DNA of 64,000 bases. Source: Cycas panzhihuaensis. Taxonomy: Eukaryota; Cycadophyta. The notes below the pieces were generated by a model. The model did no database searches and had not been told where the DNA came from. It saw nothing but the letters and a program-made list of their open reading frames with translations. The stretch is taken from assembly GCA_023213395.1 (NCBI GenBank), contig CM041465.1:247387741-247451740 (forward strand). The letters run 5' to 3'. This document shows positions 32,223 to 44,329 of the stretch, piece by piece. The position numbers and the translations under genes are program-made. Within the stretch, counting starts at the first letter, position 1, and the number at the start of each line of letters is the position of its first letter.

Positions 32223-35200
32223 ATGGCATCCTCCATTTTAGGCCTCGATGATATAGATAAATTGATAGGAAACAATTATCACATTTGGAGAATTAAATTA
32301 GAAGCACTTCTGCGTGTTAAAAATGCATGGGAATTGACCATTGGTGAAGAAAAGAATCCAGAAACTGAAGGAGATGCCAAGAAAAACTGGGAAGAAAGAA
32401 TTAATCTAGGAGTAATAATATTGAAAATGTCCATTTCTGATCATCTTTTAATATATACTGACAAATCAAATTCCTGCTCTTAAATCTGAAAAAATTTTGA
32501 AAATCTTTATGCCCAAAAAAATAGAGCAAGGATCATAACTTTGAAAGATGAGTTATTTGAGCTGTTTATGAAAGAAACAAAAACAGTAGCTAACTTCATT
32601 CATCAAGTCACTACAATTTGGAATGATCTTTTAAGTGTTGGAGCAACCATTTCTGAAAGGGAAGTAGTAGAAATGGTAGCAAGAAAACTCCCAAAGGCAT
32701 TTGATGTAACCATCAATACAATAACCAATACTGGCCTAATTGAAGAAATGATTCTTGATGAACTAACCGGTCTATTGTTGAGACAGGAACAAAGAAATAA
32801 AAGGCATGAAGATATCATTGAAATGGAAGATGCCTTTGTGACCAAGTTAAACATAGGAGGCTCCAGAGGATGAGATCGATTCAGAGGTAGAGGACGTGCT
32901 CCAGAATCTAGATCTCCATCACGAGGAAGATGGTTAGAAAGCAGGGGACATAGTCGCTTGTATCCACCCAGATATGCACAAGTATGCTTCAACTGTGGTA
33001 AACCCAGACACTTCTCAAGCCAGTGTCGATCATTTGACGTTTGTTACTGTCCTTAATGGAGAGCAGACATTCAGATAGGGAAGAGACTAGCAGGAAACTA
33101 CAGTAAGGAACAACCAGATGAAGAAGATGAAGAAAAAACCTTCATTGCTGCTCTATCAACCAGTCTTCAAGACAAGGATATGTGGTACATTGACTCTGGA
33201 GCGTCACGACACATGACAAGTAGAGAAGATTGGTTTGAATTCATTAAACCCTACTCCTCAGAAAAATCAGTCGAGTTTGGAGATAAGTACCCTTTAAACA
33301 TTAAAGGAGTAAGAACCATTGTTGTTAACTTATAACATAGTATAAAGAAAATTGGTAATGTACCCCTTACACCTGGACTAAAGATGAATCTTCTCTCAAT
33401 GTCTCAACTAAGCAACAAAAGCTTGAGACTTATATTTGCTGAGAAAGGCATGTGCTATATACTGGACATGAAAAATGACAGTGTTGTCATTGCTAAAGGA
33501 GTAAAGTATAATGACCTTTATAAATTGTTGTCCAATTCTGTTGCTCATAATATGGATGTAAAGGCATGTTCTGTTGTAAATCCTAATGATAATAATAAAA
33601 TGTGGCATTTGAAGTATGGGCATCGCCCTGTGGATAAGTTGGAAATGATGAAAAAGAATATTATAATTAATGGGCTTCTTGCTATTTCGTTAGATCATTT
33701 TGTTTGCAAAGGTTGTCAATTTGGAAAACAACATTGTTTTCCCTACAGATCCAACGAATGGCATGCTCAAGAAAAATTAGAACTTATACACACAGATTTA
33801 TGTGGTTCTCTGACACCACTATCCATAAATGGCTCCAGATATTTTTTAACTTTCATTGATGATTTCACCAGGAAGGTGTGGGTATACTTCCTTCATAACA
33901 AATTAGAAGTATTTTATACATTTAAAGAATTTAAGGCTGGGGTAGAATTGGAATCAAGATGTAAAATTAAATGTATCAGATTTGACAATGGGGGTCAATA
34001 TATTTCAAAAGAGTTTTTGGACTACTGCAAAATTAAAGGTATACGAAGGCAGCTTATAACTCCCTATACGCCTCAGTCCAACGACGTTGCAGAACAAAAA
34101 AATAGAACCATTATGGAAATGGCACGTAGCATGATTCATGGCGAACAAATTTCAAGAACTTATAGGGTTGAAGCAGTAAGTACAACATGCAGTCTGATAA
34201 ATCAGTGTCCAACCATAGCATTGGAGTAGATCACCCCTGAAGAAGGATGGAGAGGAAGAAAGCCTGATGTAAGTAACTTAAAAGTTTTTGGGAGTCAAAC
34301 CTTTGTTCATATACCAAATAAAAATGAGACAAAACTCGATTCACAATGCATAGAATGCATTATGATTGGGTACAGTAAAAGATCAAAGGGGTACAAGTGC
34401 ATAGATCCCAAAACTAATAAAATCTATGTATGTAGGGATGTTGTTTTTAATGAAGAAATCCTTATTAAGGTCAAGCCTCCAGTTCAAACAATTGAAGAAG
34501 TACCAAGGATTGAGCCTCAAGAAGAACCTTTTGTTAAAGAATCTGGAATAACTACAAAAAATGATTTAGAGGAGTCAGAATCCACTCCGCTTACAAAAGG
34601 AGAACATTCATCTAAAGAGTCAATCATTGAAGGAACAAAAAAGGAGAAGAATGTACCAAAATGGTACATTAAAACAATAGAAGAAGGAAAGGGAGATGTT
34701 TTCACACAAAGAACTAGAAATCAACAATATCAAGCCCTCTTCAGCAGATTGGAGCCTTAGTCATTTGAAGAAGCAAAGGAGCATGCAAAATGGAGATCAA
34801 CAATGAATGCAGGAATGGATGCCATTGCCAAAAATCAAACTTGGGATCTAGTGAAGTTACCCTCCAATAAACTTGTTGTCAATTGTAAATGGGTATACAA
34901 GGTAAAAGAAGGAGCAGATGGAAAAATAGGAAAGTTCAAAGCCAGACTTGTGGCAAAAGGATACACTCAGACTGCTGGGATTGATTTTCATGAAACATTC
35001 TCTCTTGTGGCTAAATTGAATACTGTTAGAACTGTGATTGCAATAGCAATTCAAAACGATTGGAAGATTTACCAATTAGATGTCAAAAGTGCTTTTCTAA
35101 ACGAAGATCTAAAGGAAGAGGTCTACATGTGACAACCAGAAGGCTACATCAAGCAAGGACAAGAACATCTGGTATGTAAGCTAAAAAAGGCTATGTATGG

Positions 35201-36284
35201 ATTAAAACAAGCTCCCAGAGCTTGGTATGCCAAGTTGGATAAACATTTGTCTCAAAATGGATTTCACAGGTGCAGGTTCGATTCTAGTCTATATGTAAAG
35301 ATAAGTGGTGGAAAAATCTCAATCATTGTTGTCTATGTCGATGACATGATTCTTACAAGAGATGATAAAGAATCTATCTCAAATATAAAGAGTCAATTGG
35401 AAAAGAAATTTGAAATGACAGATTTAGGTTCCCTGAACTACTATCTGGGAATAGAAATTGAACAAAGCAAAGAATCAATCACATTATCATAAGGCAAATA
35501 TATCAAAGATCTGCTAGTTAAATTTCAAGTGGAGAATTGCAACCAATGCACAACTCCTATGGAAGTGAATAGCAATTTAGTCCCAGATGAAGGAGAGCCT
35601 ATTGTCAATAACACTCTTTACAGGCAGTTGATTTGAAGCTTGATCTATCTCACTGCCACAAGACGCGACATGTCAGACTTAGTGGGTTTGGTTTCCAGAT
35701 ATATGTAGGAGCCAATAATAAGACATTAGAAAGCTGTCAAAAGGATACTCAGATATCTAAAAGGAATTGTAGATCTGAAACTGATATATACCAAAAAGAA
35801 GTCAACTCAATTGCTTGGGCATTGTGATTTTGACTAGGCAAGAGACAAAGAGAACAAAAGATCTACTAGTGGATACTGCTTCTTCTTGGGCTCGGCTGCT
35901 ATTTTTTAGTGTAGTAAGAAGCAATCAACAATTGCTCTTTCATCAACTGAAGCAAAATACATAGTAGCAATTAGTGCAACATGTGAAGTGCTCTGGCTCA
36001 TGCAACTGTTAATGGATATAAATCAATTGCAACAAGGACCAACAACTTTACTCTGTGATAATTAGAGTGCAATAAAGTTGACCAAAAATCCTATTCTACA
36101 TGCACGAACAAAGCACATAAAAGTGCACCATCATTTCATTCGCGAAAAAGTGTAAAGCAAAGAAGTTGATTTAACGTATTGTTCCACAACAAGTCAAGTT
36201 GCAGATATTCTGACAAAATCCCTTGGCAAAGATAAATTTCAAGTTCTCAGAGAGAGAATAGGACTGGAAAGGATAAAACATTAA
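32223..36284 (+). pseudogene. copia gag-pol polyprotein pseudogene (E9)
   Basis: ATG at 32223 (MASSILGLDDIDKL, matching the E3 start) opens a 1354-codon frame with no net frameshift but about 16 nonsense codons. Domains: Gag with NNYHIWRIKLEALLRVK and one intact CCHC knuckle (~32990-33030; the second is decayed); protease with intact DSGAS (~33200); pre-integrase MWHLKYGH (~33600); integrase with HTDLCGSL, FIDDFTRK and FDNGGQY (~33985); the YTPQSNDVAEQKNR motif (~34075); RT with YVDDM (~35340); RNase H with CDN retained (~36055); final RIKH. Nonsense examples lie at 32481-32483, 32871-32873, 34227, 34758 and 35130. The frame is longer than that of E3 by five codons. Confidence 0.94.
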
Positions 36285-36291
36285 GAGAGGG

Positions 36292-36497
36292 TGTTAGAAT
36301 ATAATATTTTATCCTAAAATTATTAAAAAGGGGTTAATGTAATCAACCCCTCATTATTCATAATGTAAATTTAATACTCATGATTGGTTATAATTAACCT
36401 TGTAACGGTTACAAAGCTTGATGTATAAAGAGAGGAATTCCTCCCATAATGAGGCATTGATTTTTCTCTCCATAATTGAAGGAGTCTAATTTCAACA
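36292..36497 (+). repeat. 3' LTR of E9 (206 bp)
   Basis: Same ends and length as the 5' LTR. It is preceded by AGAGAGGG and followed by GAACA. Confidence 0.96.
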
Positions 36498-37395
36498 GAA
36501 CATCCCTCTTGGGAATGAGCTTTGTAAACCCCTAGTTTATCTTTGCTTCTCAAGGATCTTGTATCTATTTCTTTCTTATAAATCTACAGAAAGGATATCT
36601 TGGAGTAATCCTAGGTGGCCTTGTAGCATTCACAAGGGAAGGCATCCAATTGTAGGGCCTTGTTGTTTATCATCTCCTACAAAAACCTTCGTAAGCGCCT
36701 CCAACTTAATTAGAGCATCACACGTGTCCCTCCAAGTGAAACTAAGTTTACTAAGAACCACCCTAAGGGATCCATCACATGCATCCTTTGATTCTAGAGA
36801 TGGGGATTGGGCCTCGAAGACTTGTTCATAGTGGGTTTAGAATTGCTCATCTGTTTTCTCTTAGGGCATAGTCCTCCCTCTAGACATTTTTCAAAGCTTT
36901 GATATCTTCTACTATTTGGTTTTCCATTGTGCATGAACGAAGAATTTATAGTAGTCATTACCTTCTTTAATCCAGTGAACCTAGCCCTGATTTTTACATT
37001 CCCAGCCTTTCGAATCTCCGTAACCTTAAGCTCATGCAAAACCTAAGGTGCTTGCTTCTATAGGACTTAATCAAAGGGATTAGCCTCAAGCCTGAGCTTG
37101 ATGATTGCTAATGCTTGGCTATTAACTTTCTCTACTCTTTTAACAAGAGCTACTTGTTTGACAATGCCGTCTAGGAACAGACACTCTCTTGCTAATGGCT
37201 TGCTCTCGCTAAACAATCCACTCTCTTTCCCTTTTAGGGAATGGGTCAAATTCTACTCCTGCTTTGTACTATTCAAGCAAATAGAAGAGGACAAATGAGA
37301 TATGTTGAGCTTAAAGGAGGACCTTTGGATGGTGTTGACCTTCACTTCTGCTCCTTGAAAGTACACTGGTGAAGGGTCACTGCCAGGTAGTCTAG
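36498..37395 (-). pseudogene. LINE ORF2 remnant, endonuclease-RT linker and RT start (LINE-A)
   Basis: Resumes LINE-A beyond E9. The minus-strand reading includes FKLNISHL (~37300), resembling LINE-B FKLNTSHL at about 42540; KVTEIRKAGNVKIRARF (~37000), matching LINE-B KAQGAKIKARMHWIKEG; and the LEALTKVFVGDDK / GCLPL relic of the RT start (~36640-36720). Frame shifts and stops are common. The endonuclease is missing, so the copy is 5'-truncated or overwritten by E10 near 37400. Confidence 0.75.
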
Positions 37396-37399
37396 TTAG

Positions 37400-38212
37400 G
37401 ATTTTTGGCCAACATGCCAGTTTCATAACACATCACACATACGCCATATACACTCCATAATCCATTCACACATCATGATCACATCATAATAGTATCAAAA
37501 TGCCATATTAACAATTATAAGATCAAGTATGAATTCATAATTCAATCATAATCATGCTTATAGTACACAATTTCCACATAACTCATCATTTCATTAAGTA
37601 ATATCAATATGCAATGGCTTTTACATCACTTGGAGAACGTTCCACATACATTCTGTCTTACAAAACATGATGCTCAATCAATTAACTCGACTCTCACACT
37701 TGATAATGTATCATAAGACACATTGACTCTACTCTTATGCCAAAATGGTGGAAAAAGGGCCATTAAATTCACCAATGCGTGCCTTTTTGGGGAAGGATTG
37801 TGACTTATAGTCACAATCGTTCGTTTTTATAGTAAATTGCACCTTTTCAGTAATACACATTAATTATGCCTCTTAACGCATCCTTTTAGCCATATGATTA
37901 TATGAATGTATCATTATGGATGACGCCAACAAATCTAGAGCATGTTGTTTTGATCTGGGTTTGCATTCCATGCATTCCTTGAGATGCGCTCTAGATTGTG
38001 TTGCATTCTATTATGGAACACAACTTGTCATGTGTTTCTCAAGATCTCTTTTCTGACAAATTCTCACTGATTTTGACCTACGTTGCTCTGTACAACCCTT
38101 GGTTGATGCGTTCCCGCATACATGGAGTTAGGCTAGACATGCATTCCTAGTTTTCCATTGTCCAAAAATGCCTAGGTACCATATTTTATCCAACATCTAT
38201 TCTGGGTCAACA
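37400..38212 (-). repeat. gypsy LTR of E10 (approximate right-to-left extent)
   Basis: In element orientation it starts TGTTGACCCAGAATAGATGTT at 38212. The same start occurs in E13 at 50576. TATAAAAACG on the minus strand near 37830 may be its TATA box. The two LTRs share scattered blocks such as GTGTGAGAGTCGAG / TGTGAGAGCCGAG. The lower border near 37400, where LINE-A begins, is approximate. Confidence 0.55.
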
Positions 38213-38320
38213 AAAAGGGTTAAGCATCCTTGCTTAATATGAAAATTTTAAAATTTTGGATTTTTTTTCTTCCCCCACTCTACATTAAGGTTGCTTCAGT
38301 TGCCCTAGATCTATTGTTGC

Positions 38321-39394
38321 TTAATTGGCCATCAATATATCTTCATTGGTTTGGGTGAGAGTGGTGATAATAGCATCCTTCTCCTTCAAATTTTCCTTGA
38401 AAGCGACAATCTCCACTTTGTAACCTGCCTCCATCTCCTCCACCATCTGGATCATCTGCTAGCTTTTCCCTTCCATAGAAGTTGGTTGTTGTGAGGATGT
38501 TAATCCTAGTTTTGTGCCAAGAGGGAATTCTTCTTCTGTTGTTGCCCACTCTTCCAATGAGGGCTCCAAATCCAATTCTTCCTTCTTCGCTACCTCTCGC
38601 TTTCGTTTGGTGCTCTTCTTTATAACTTGTTTGGAAAGATGTCAAATAGGGCTATCTGGTGCTTGTTGTAGCCACTTTAGCACCCTTGTCATCTCCTTCT
38701 TTACTTTCCTTTTAACATCCATATCTTAAGTATTCTCTAAAAATGCTTCTACCCACTGTTCAATTAATGGTTCATCTGGCTGAATAGGTTGTTCTGGAGG
38801 TTGTGCTTTTGGATACAAAAGGATGGCCAACAACAATGAGGGATTTCTATTGGTATGAGTGCTTATTTCCATTATTTGTTGCTTCATGTTTGCTACTAAG
38901 AACTCAAACCAAGTGAGTTGAACTCCATCACGAATTTGTGGCAACATTGCCATCATTCCCCTTGGAATGTATGTATATTTTTGTTTTGATAGAAATTAGG
39001 TGACAATCACCTTTGCCACCCACTGTAATCTCACATCTGTGATAGCTATGATTCTGATTCCTCTAGAGAATATCTGGTCGTGCTCCTTATACATCTTCCT
39101 CACCTAGATTTCATGATCAACCATCGAGCATTTTGTCGATGCTAGGACATCCCCCCCATCGGGAAGTTTAGTTTAGGTATGAATTATATTGGAATCCAAT
39201 TGAATGCACCCTATATTCTTCTTCAACTCCAACAGTGTTTGCTCCATCAACTCTGTATCCCAATATAGTGGAACCAAGTGAATGTATTCTCCCCATCCTG
39301 CCTTTTTGACTTTGGCTTTGAATGAGGTTAGTAGCCCATCCAATTTTGCCTTCAGCTTTGGCAGATATTTCTTCTGACATCTTGCAACACTCAT
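38321..39394 (-). pseudogene. ORFX: conserved unknown frame downstream of gypsy pol (E10 copy)
   Basis: I do not recognise this protein. One frame of 358 codons from ATG at 39394 (MSVARCQKKYLPKL) to TAA at 38321-38323 is interrupted by six nonsense codons but no frameshift. It aligns end to end with the E13 copy (50658-51704): shared blocks include YLPKL, the PLYWD motif, SRGIRI..D..LQW.AK, FLSKQKYTYIPRG, LLLAIL, RVLKWLQ, and a C-terminal helix EAGYKVEIVAFKENLKEKDA that looks like a coiled coil. A basic stretch (STKRKREVAKK, ~38590) precedes an acidic one. It lies next to the LTR, in the position used for env-like or accessory frames in some gypsy clades. The upstream gypsy pol is absent; LINE-B begins about 60 bp away. 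Confidence 0.7.
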
Positions 39395-39449
39395 TTTTGG
39401 ACAAAATGGAAAAGTAGCAAGCAATGCTTAAGAACCCCTAGTGGGCAAC

Positions 39450-42400
39450 CTTGAATTGTCCTCCTTATCAGCGACTCAAGACATGGTGTAGGTGGTTGAG
39501 CCGTAGTGTTTAATCAACTCCTCAACTCTGCCCATACCTTTTGCGCCTGAATGTTTATCTACAAAGTATAAGATTGAAGGACTATTAGGAAGATCTCTAT
39601 TGGAAAAGTGTACATGGGTGCTTTGTGTTGAAAAAACACATTGTTATGAAATTTCCATATAGCATAGAGGACTTCTAGTCTTAAAACCTCCTAGGCCAAC
39701 TGCAACGAGAAGGAAGGTGTTTGGCATTGCCAAGTACGACCATGTTCCAACAGAGAGGCTCTGAGGTGATAGGAGATAGGAACCTTTTGACTAAGCTCCA
39801 TGTTGAGTGAGCAAAGGGACACCGCTAGAACAAGTAGACCGATGTTTCTCTTTGCTAACAGAAGGCGCATGCCATGTCAGAATGGTCCATCTTTGAGAGG
39901 CGCTCTTTGATTGCTAGCCTTTCAGGAGTAAGGGACCAACCAAAGAATTGCTTTTTTGGTTTCGCGGGGGCATGCTAGAGTCGCTCAAAATGTTGCTTCC
40001 ATGTTAGTTTGTTGCAATTAAATCTCTATATAGCATTTATTCTAGTATCCATCCCATCACTTTCCATGAGATGGTAGTACGTGTGCGACGTTTGAAATCT
40101 TCTGAACGATTTTGAGTGGTTCCAAGCCCAATCATGTCACCATTTGTTATCTCTTGTTGTGGCTAGATTCAAGATTAGTTTTTCCAGGCATTGATTCTAG
40201 ATTTCTTCTGTAATATGGCTATTCCTGCTGATAGTCAACCATTCTTTCCACCATGCTCGAGTCTTGTCGAATAATTGCCCCACTATGGTGAGTCTTTTCT
40301 TATATAATCTATTTGCTTTAAACCACTGAATTTGGCCCAAGCATATATTGTCCCACTTTAATAACAAAGGCCATCAAATCAAATGATCTAGAAGGGACAG
40401 TCCCCTCCTCGACTCATTACCTCTCCAACTTAGAAAGCCTTTGTAGTTTTCCCAACCTATCGAGATGGATTTGAACAAGGGCAATCTTGCCACCTTACAA
40501 GTGTGATTAGGGTTTTCTATATGGTAAGTGCAAAATTACGCTTGCCACATGTACTTGCTTGTGCCATGGGTCTTATCAGAAATTTCCAGGGCTCATCCCC
40601 ATTTACAGCTCTAACAAGTCACTTGGCGGAAGGTGCTTGACCTTAGAGTTTGATGTCAATGAGGCCTAGCCCTCCCTGGTGTTTGGACTTGTAGCAAGTT
40701 TGCTAATTGACATTGCAAAATCCTCTTTTTCCTTCAAGGTTTGACCAAAGGTAATTCTCAGAATCCCAATAAGCCAATCATAGGTTGCATTAGAAGGCAC
40801 CCAACATGAGTAGTAGTATACATGGGTTGCTATAAGGACTTTGGAACATATCTAGGACTTTCTTGTGAGAGACAAAAATTTAGACGACCATGAGGTGAGC
40901 TTTTTTTCTACTTGTTTCAACACAAACTCCCACATTTTTGCTAGGGAAGCCCTGAATCCAAAGGGAATCCAAGAAATTTGAACACTTGCCTAGGCTTGAT
41001 CCATTGTCATTTGTATGATGCAAGCTAGTTTGGGACTTTGACTGTTGATTGCAAATAACAAACAACCTTCCTCATGTTAATTTTGGACCCTAAGGCTGCA
41101 CAAAAGACATCTATTGCTCTTAGCATCTTACTAATTGAACAAGGTTATGCCTTAATGATGAGGATTGCGTCACTAGCAAAGCGACTGTTAATCAATTGTC
41201 TCTCCCCACTTGGCAGGGAAATGCCTTTTTAAGTTGCCTAGAGTTTATGTTCTCTTAAGGCAAATAGCCCAATGCATCTGTAGCTAGCACAAAGTGATGG
41301 GGCAAGCGGGCATCCCTTGTAAACCGATCGCTGGAGTTGGATGGGCTCAAGCAAGGCTCCATTAACCAAAATTCTGGCTTAAGCATCTGCGAAGAGTGTG
41401 TTGACTATTTTTAAAAATTTGTTGTTGAAGCCCAATGCCTACAAAACTTCGAAAATCTATCCCCACTCCACTCGGTCATATGCCTTTTCAAAGTCCAACT
41501 TTAGAAACACAACTTTTGCCCCATCGATCCAATCCATTCCATACCTTCTACTACATTAATTATGTTGTCCAATATGAATCTCCCTTTGATAAAGCTTGTT
41601 TGTTCAAGCCTGACAATTTCTATGAACAAGCTTTTGATTCATAGGGCAAGGCCTTTGCAAGAATTTTGTATGAAGCATTTAACAATGTAGTGGGTCTCCA
41701 ACTGGAGATTGATTTTGGTTTCTCGCCATTGGAGATGAGTTTTATGGAACCTTGGTTAATTATTTCCCCAAATGCCCTAGCCTGAATTGCTTCTTAGTAT
41801 ACTCTAAGTAAGATAGGCCTAGTGAACTCTCACGTGGCCTTATAAAATTCACAAGGGAAACCATCTAGGCTCAGGGACTTGTCATTGGCCATTACTTTAA
41901 CTGCCTTTGTTAATTTCTCAAGTCTGAGTGCGACATCTCATATCACTCTCTAAGCTTCATGGACGTTTCTAGGTATGGCCAATAGGCACTCTCTCTTGGC
42001 ATTCTCCACATTCAACAACTAGGGTTGTGCTTTGAAAACTTGAAAAAAGTGATTAACCAGTTCTAGCGCCTTCTTGCATGGAAGTCAATCGCTTATCCTC
42101 GGTCTTTATGGCAGTTATTTTTTCATTGTTCTGCTTGCACTTCAAGGATTGGAAGAAAAATTTAGAACACTTATCTCCCTCCTTGATCCAATGCATTCTT
42201 GCTTTGATTTTAGCCCCTTGTGCTTTTTGAATGTCAATGGATTTCATTGCATGGGATAGCTCTATAACCAACTTATGCTTGCCCTCATCAAAGGGTTTTC
42301 TCTTGAGCTCTTCTCTTGTTACCATGAGCTTCCTGGCATTGGAGAAATCCAAGCTAGTCTCCTTATAAGATTCACTTACTTGTCGTAACCCCAAAGGAAG

Positions 42401-43312
42401 GATGTCGTGTGGGCTACTCCTTCCCACCAAGCAATCCATCCCTTATTCGCAATCGATAGTGGGTTGAGGAACCAAATTTGTTGGGTGCCAGAGATGCAAA
42501 GCTTAGACTTGAGATGGGACGTGTTTAGCTTGAAAATTGAAGGACTCGATTTGGGTCTCTCTACCCCCCAAGTGATGCTAGAAGTGATGGTGTGATGGTC
42601 AAATAGGAGAGTATTGTTCGAAGTGTGGAATGGTCAGGAATGGCCTTGGGCAAACCTAAAGTGGTCATTAAAGGATAGCATTGCCTTGTCAAATTTCTTA
42701 AGGATTTTGTCTATATTATGTTTGAAATTAGACCAAGTGAACCGAGGTCATACCACTCCCCTGTTTTTGGAAACATTAGGTTCATAGAGACTGAGCTTGT
42801 TTTTAGAGGAGAGCCACTTGATCCTTTCATCATGCTGCCATTTGAATGGCTTGCCTCTTATCTTGTCATTTAGGGCTTCTATCATGTTGAAGTTCGCGTA
42901 ATCCATCCACATAACGTTAGCCAAATTTACATGCAGCCAACTCTAGAGGTTGGTCCTTTCTTTGGGAAGGTTAGTTGCATAGATAGTGAGAATATCCAAC
43001 ATTTTATTATCACACCTAATGACAAGCCACACACACCGATTCTAGGGGTTCGAGCCATGCATGACAACATTCTTGCCTCATTTAGGCTTGAGCAAAATAA
43101 GTGCACCACCTTGCCTCTCATCATGTACTTTGGAGAAGGGGATAACGTCATTCTAAATATACCTAGTCACAAACCTAAGATCACTATTAGGACACTTAAC
43201 TTTCGGCAGACAAACAACATTTCAAGCAGCAAACCTATTACAAATTTTTGTGATCACCATACATCTAAACTGGTCAAATAGCCCCCTATCATTTCAACTA
43301 ATGATGTTCATC
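39450..43312 (-). pseudogene. LINE ORF2 remnant: endonuclease, RT, C-terminal region (LINE-B)
   Basis: Near full-length minus-strand LINE reading with many stops and shifts. The endonuclease begins NIISWNDRGL (~43300) and continues with ARMLSCMARTPRIGVCGLSL (~43060). A linker follows with KIKARMHWIKEGDKCSKFFF (~42190), then RT with SLDGFPCEFYKA (~41870), PTTLLNASYKILAKAL (~41680) and the active-site relic FASD in place of FADD (~41166-41185). The post-RT region (QWFKANRLYKKRLTIVGQLF, ~40300) and a C-terminal zinc-knuckle-like CPFAHSTW part (~39850) complete it. It would nick DNA and prime reverse transcription at the target. The lost Asp and the stops make it inactive. No 3' poly-A tail is visible at the low-coordinate end. 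Confidence 0.85.
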
Positions 43313-44250
43313 ATGGGCCTCTTCTATGTCCATGTTACCACCTTACCCATCTGTGTTGTTACTCAATAGGAAAAATTGATTGGACTTAGGGGAACTATTG
43401 GAGGATTTGGGTCACTTAATGACTGGGTCGAAAAACGCTTTGATGGAAACTTCTCCTTTCTCCTCCTCAGTCCTTCCCCTAGCCCTGGGGGTTTTGGGGA
43501 TATCAAAAGGGGAGATTGCTTGGGTGTGATTGGGGGAGGCTCAACAAATGTTGGCTCTGCAACCTTTTCTTTGCTTTTCTCACCACCTGAAGGTTGCAAA
43601 TCTTTCTTTTTTGGGGTTTGGCCTCACTTTTGATGGCGCTTTTGTTGGTGTAGGTTGTTGTTTAGGCTTGGGTTTGTTAACTACCTTCTTGCTGGTGACC
43701 CCAATCTAGCCATTAGAGCTCTCTACTACAAGTTTTGGACTTTCAGACTTGGCTAAACTTTAAGCTTCCACAAGTTTCTTCGACGGGCAACCCTTCACCT
43801 TGTGATCCCCAGAGTGGCATCTAAAACAATAGTTTGGAATATTTAGATACAAAACCTTCAGTTTAAGGACAAACTCCTCACATTAAATCTATATGTACTC
43901 TGATAGACTCTTGGATAGGTCTACCCTAACACAGGCCATGTTCTTAGGTCTTGAGGAGAATTCTCTGTGGGGTTTTGGCAATACAAAATCGCTTAGTAGC
44001 CGTGTGAGCTCGTTTATAAAGGGCCAATAGTGCATAGGGAGGCTCAACAATTTTATCCACATTGGACATTTCAATGCAATGTCCTTGTCGAGAGAGAAGT
44101 ACACATCCATGGGCCTTTGCACAACACTTGCTATGATGCTTCTAGAGATTCAAAAATGAAGGAGAAAAGTCCCTTTGACAAGTTTTGAATGAAAATTGTT
44201 TTCCATTGGAAGACTTTAATAACCAACTTGGCCTACTGTCTTCTTACAGC
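43313..44250 (-). pseudogene. LINE ORF1 (gag-like) remnant (LINE-B)
   Basis: The minus-strand reading contains a DUF4283-like segment (CPMWIKLLSLPMHYWPF ~44060; MACVRVDLSKSL ~43910) followed by a CCHC knuckle CFRCHSGDHKVKGC at about 43788-43832 and a Lys/Pro-rich tail. This arrangement is typical of plant L1-type ORF1, the RNA-binding protein of the LINE particle. It lies just upstream of ORF2 on the same strand. The start was not found; the N-terminal part (44150-44290) is decayed. Confidence 0.75.
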
Positions 44251-44329
44251 TTCTTGTGGCGTTCAACCCACAAAATATGCTATCAATGTATAGGAGTAAA
44301 CTTCATGCAAAGTATTAGAAATAAAGAAA

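Larger units (their letters stand above)
31307..36497 (+). mobile_element. E9: structurally complete Ty1/copia element (family II relative) in LINE-A
   Basis: 5191 bp with paired 206-bp LTRs, TG...CA ends, a perfect 5-bp target duplication, primer site, polypurine tract and one gag-pol frame. It splits LINE-A, so it is younger than that LINE. By eye the two LTRs differ at about 13 of 206 positions, indicating an old insertion. Confidence 0.96.

Noticed and set aside
37480-37640. Possible tRNA or small RNA gene in an AT-rich stretch
   Set aside because: No cloverleaf boxes or conserved T-loop were found; it falls in the presumed E10 LTR.
38343-38645. Minus-strand frame of 100 codons overlapping ORFX
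   Set aside because: It is in another frame from the ORFX reading that aligns to the second copy, so it is a shadow.
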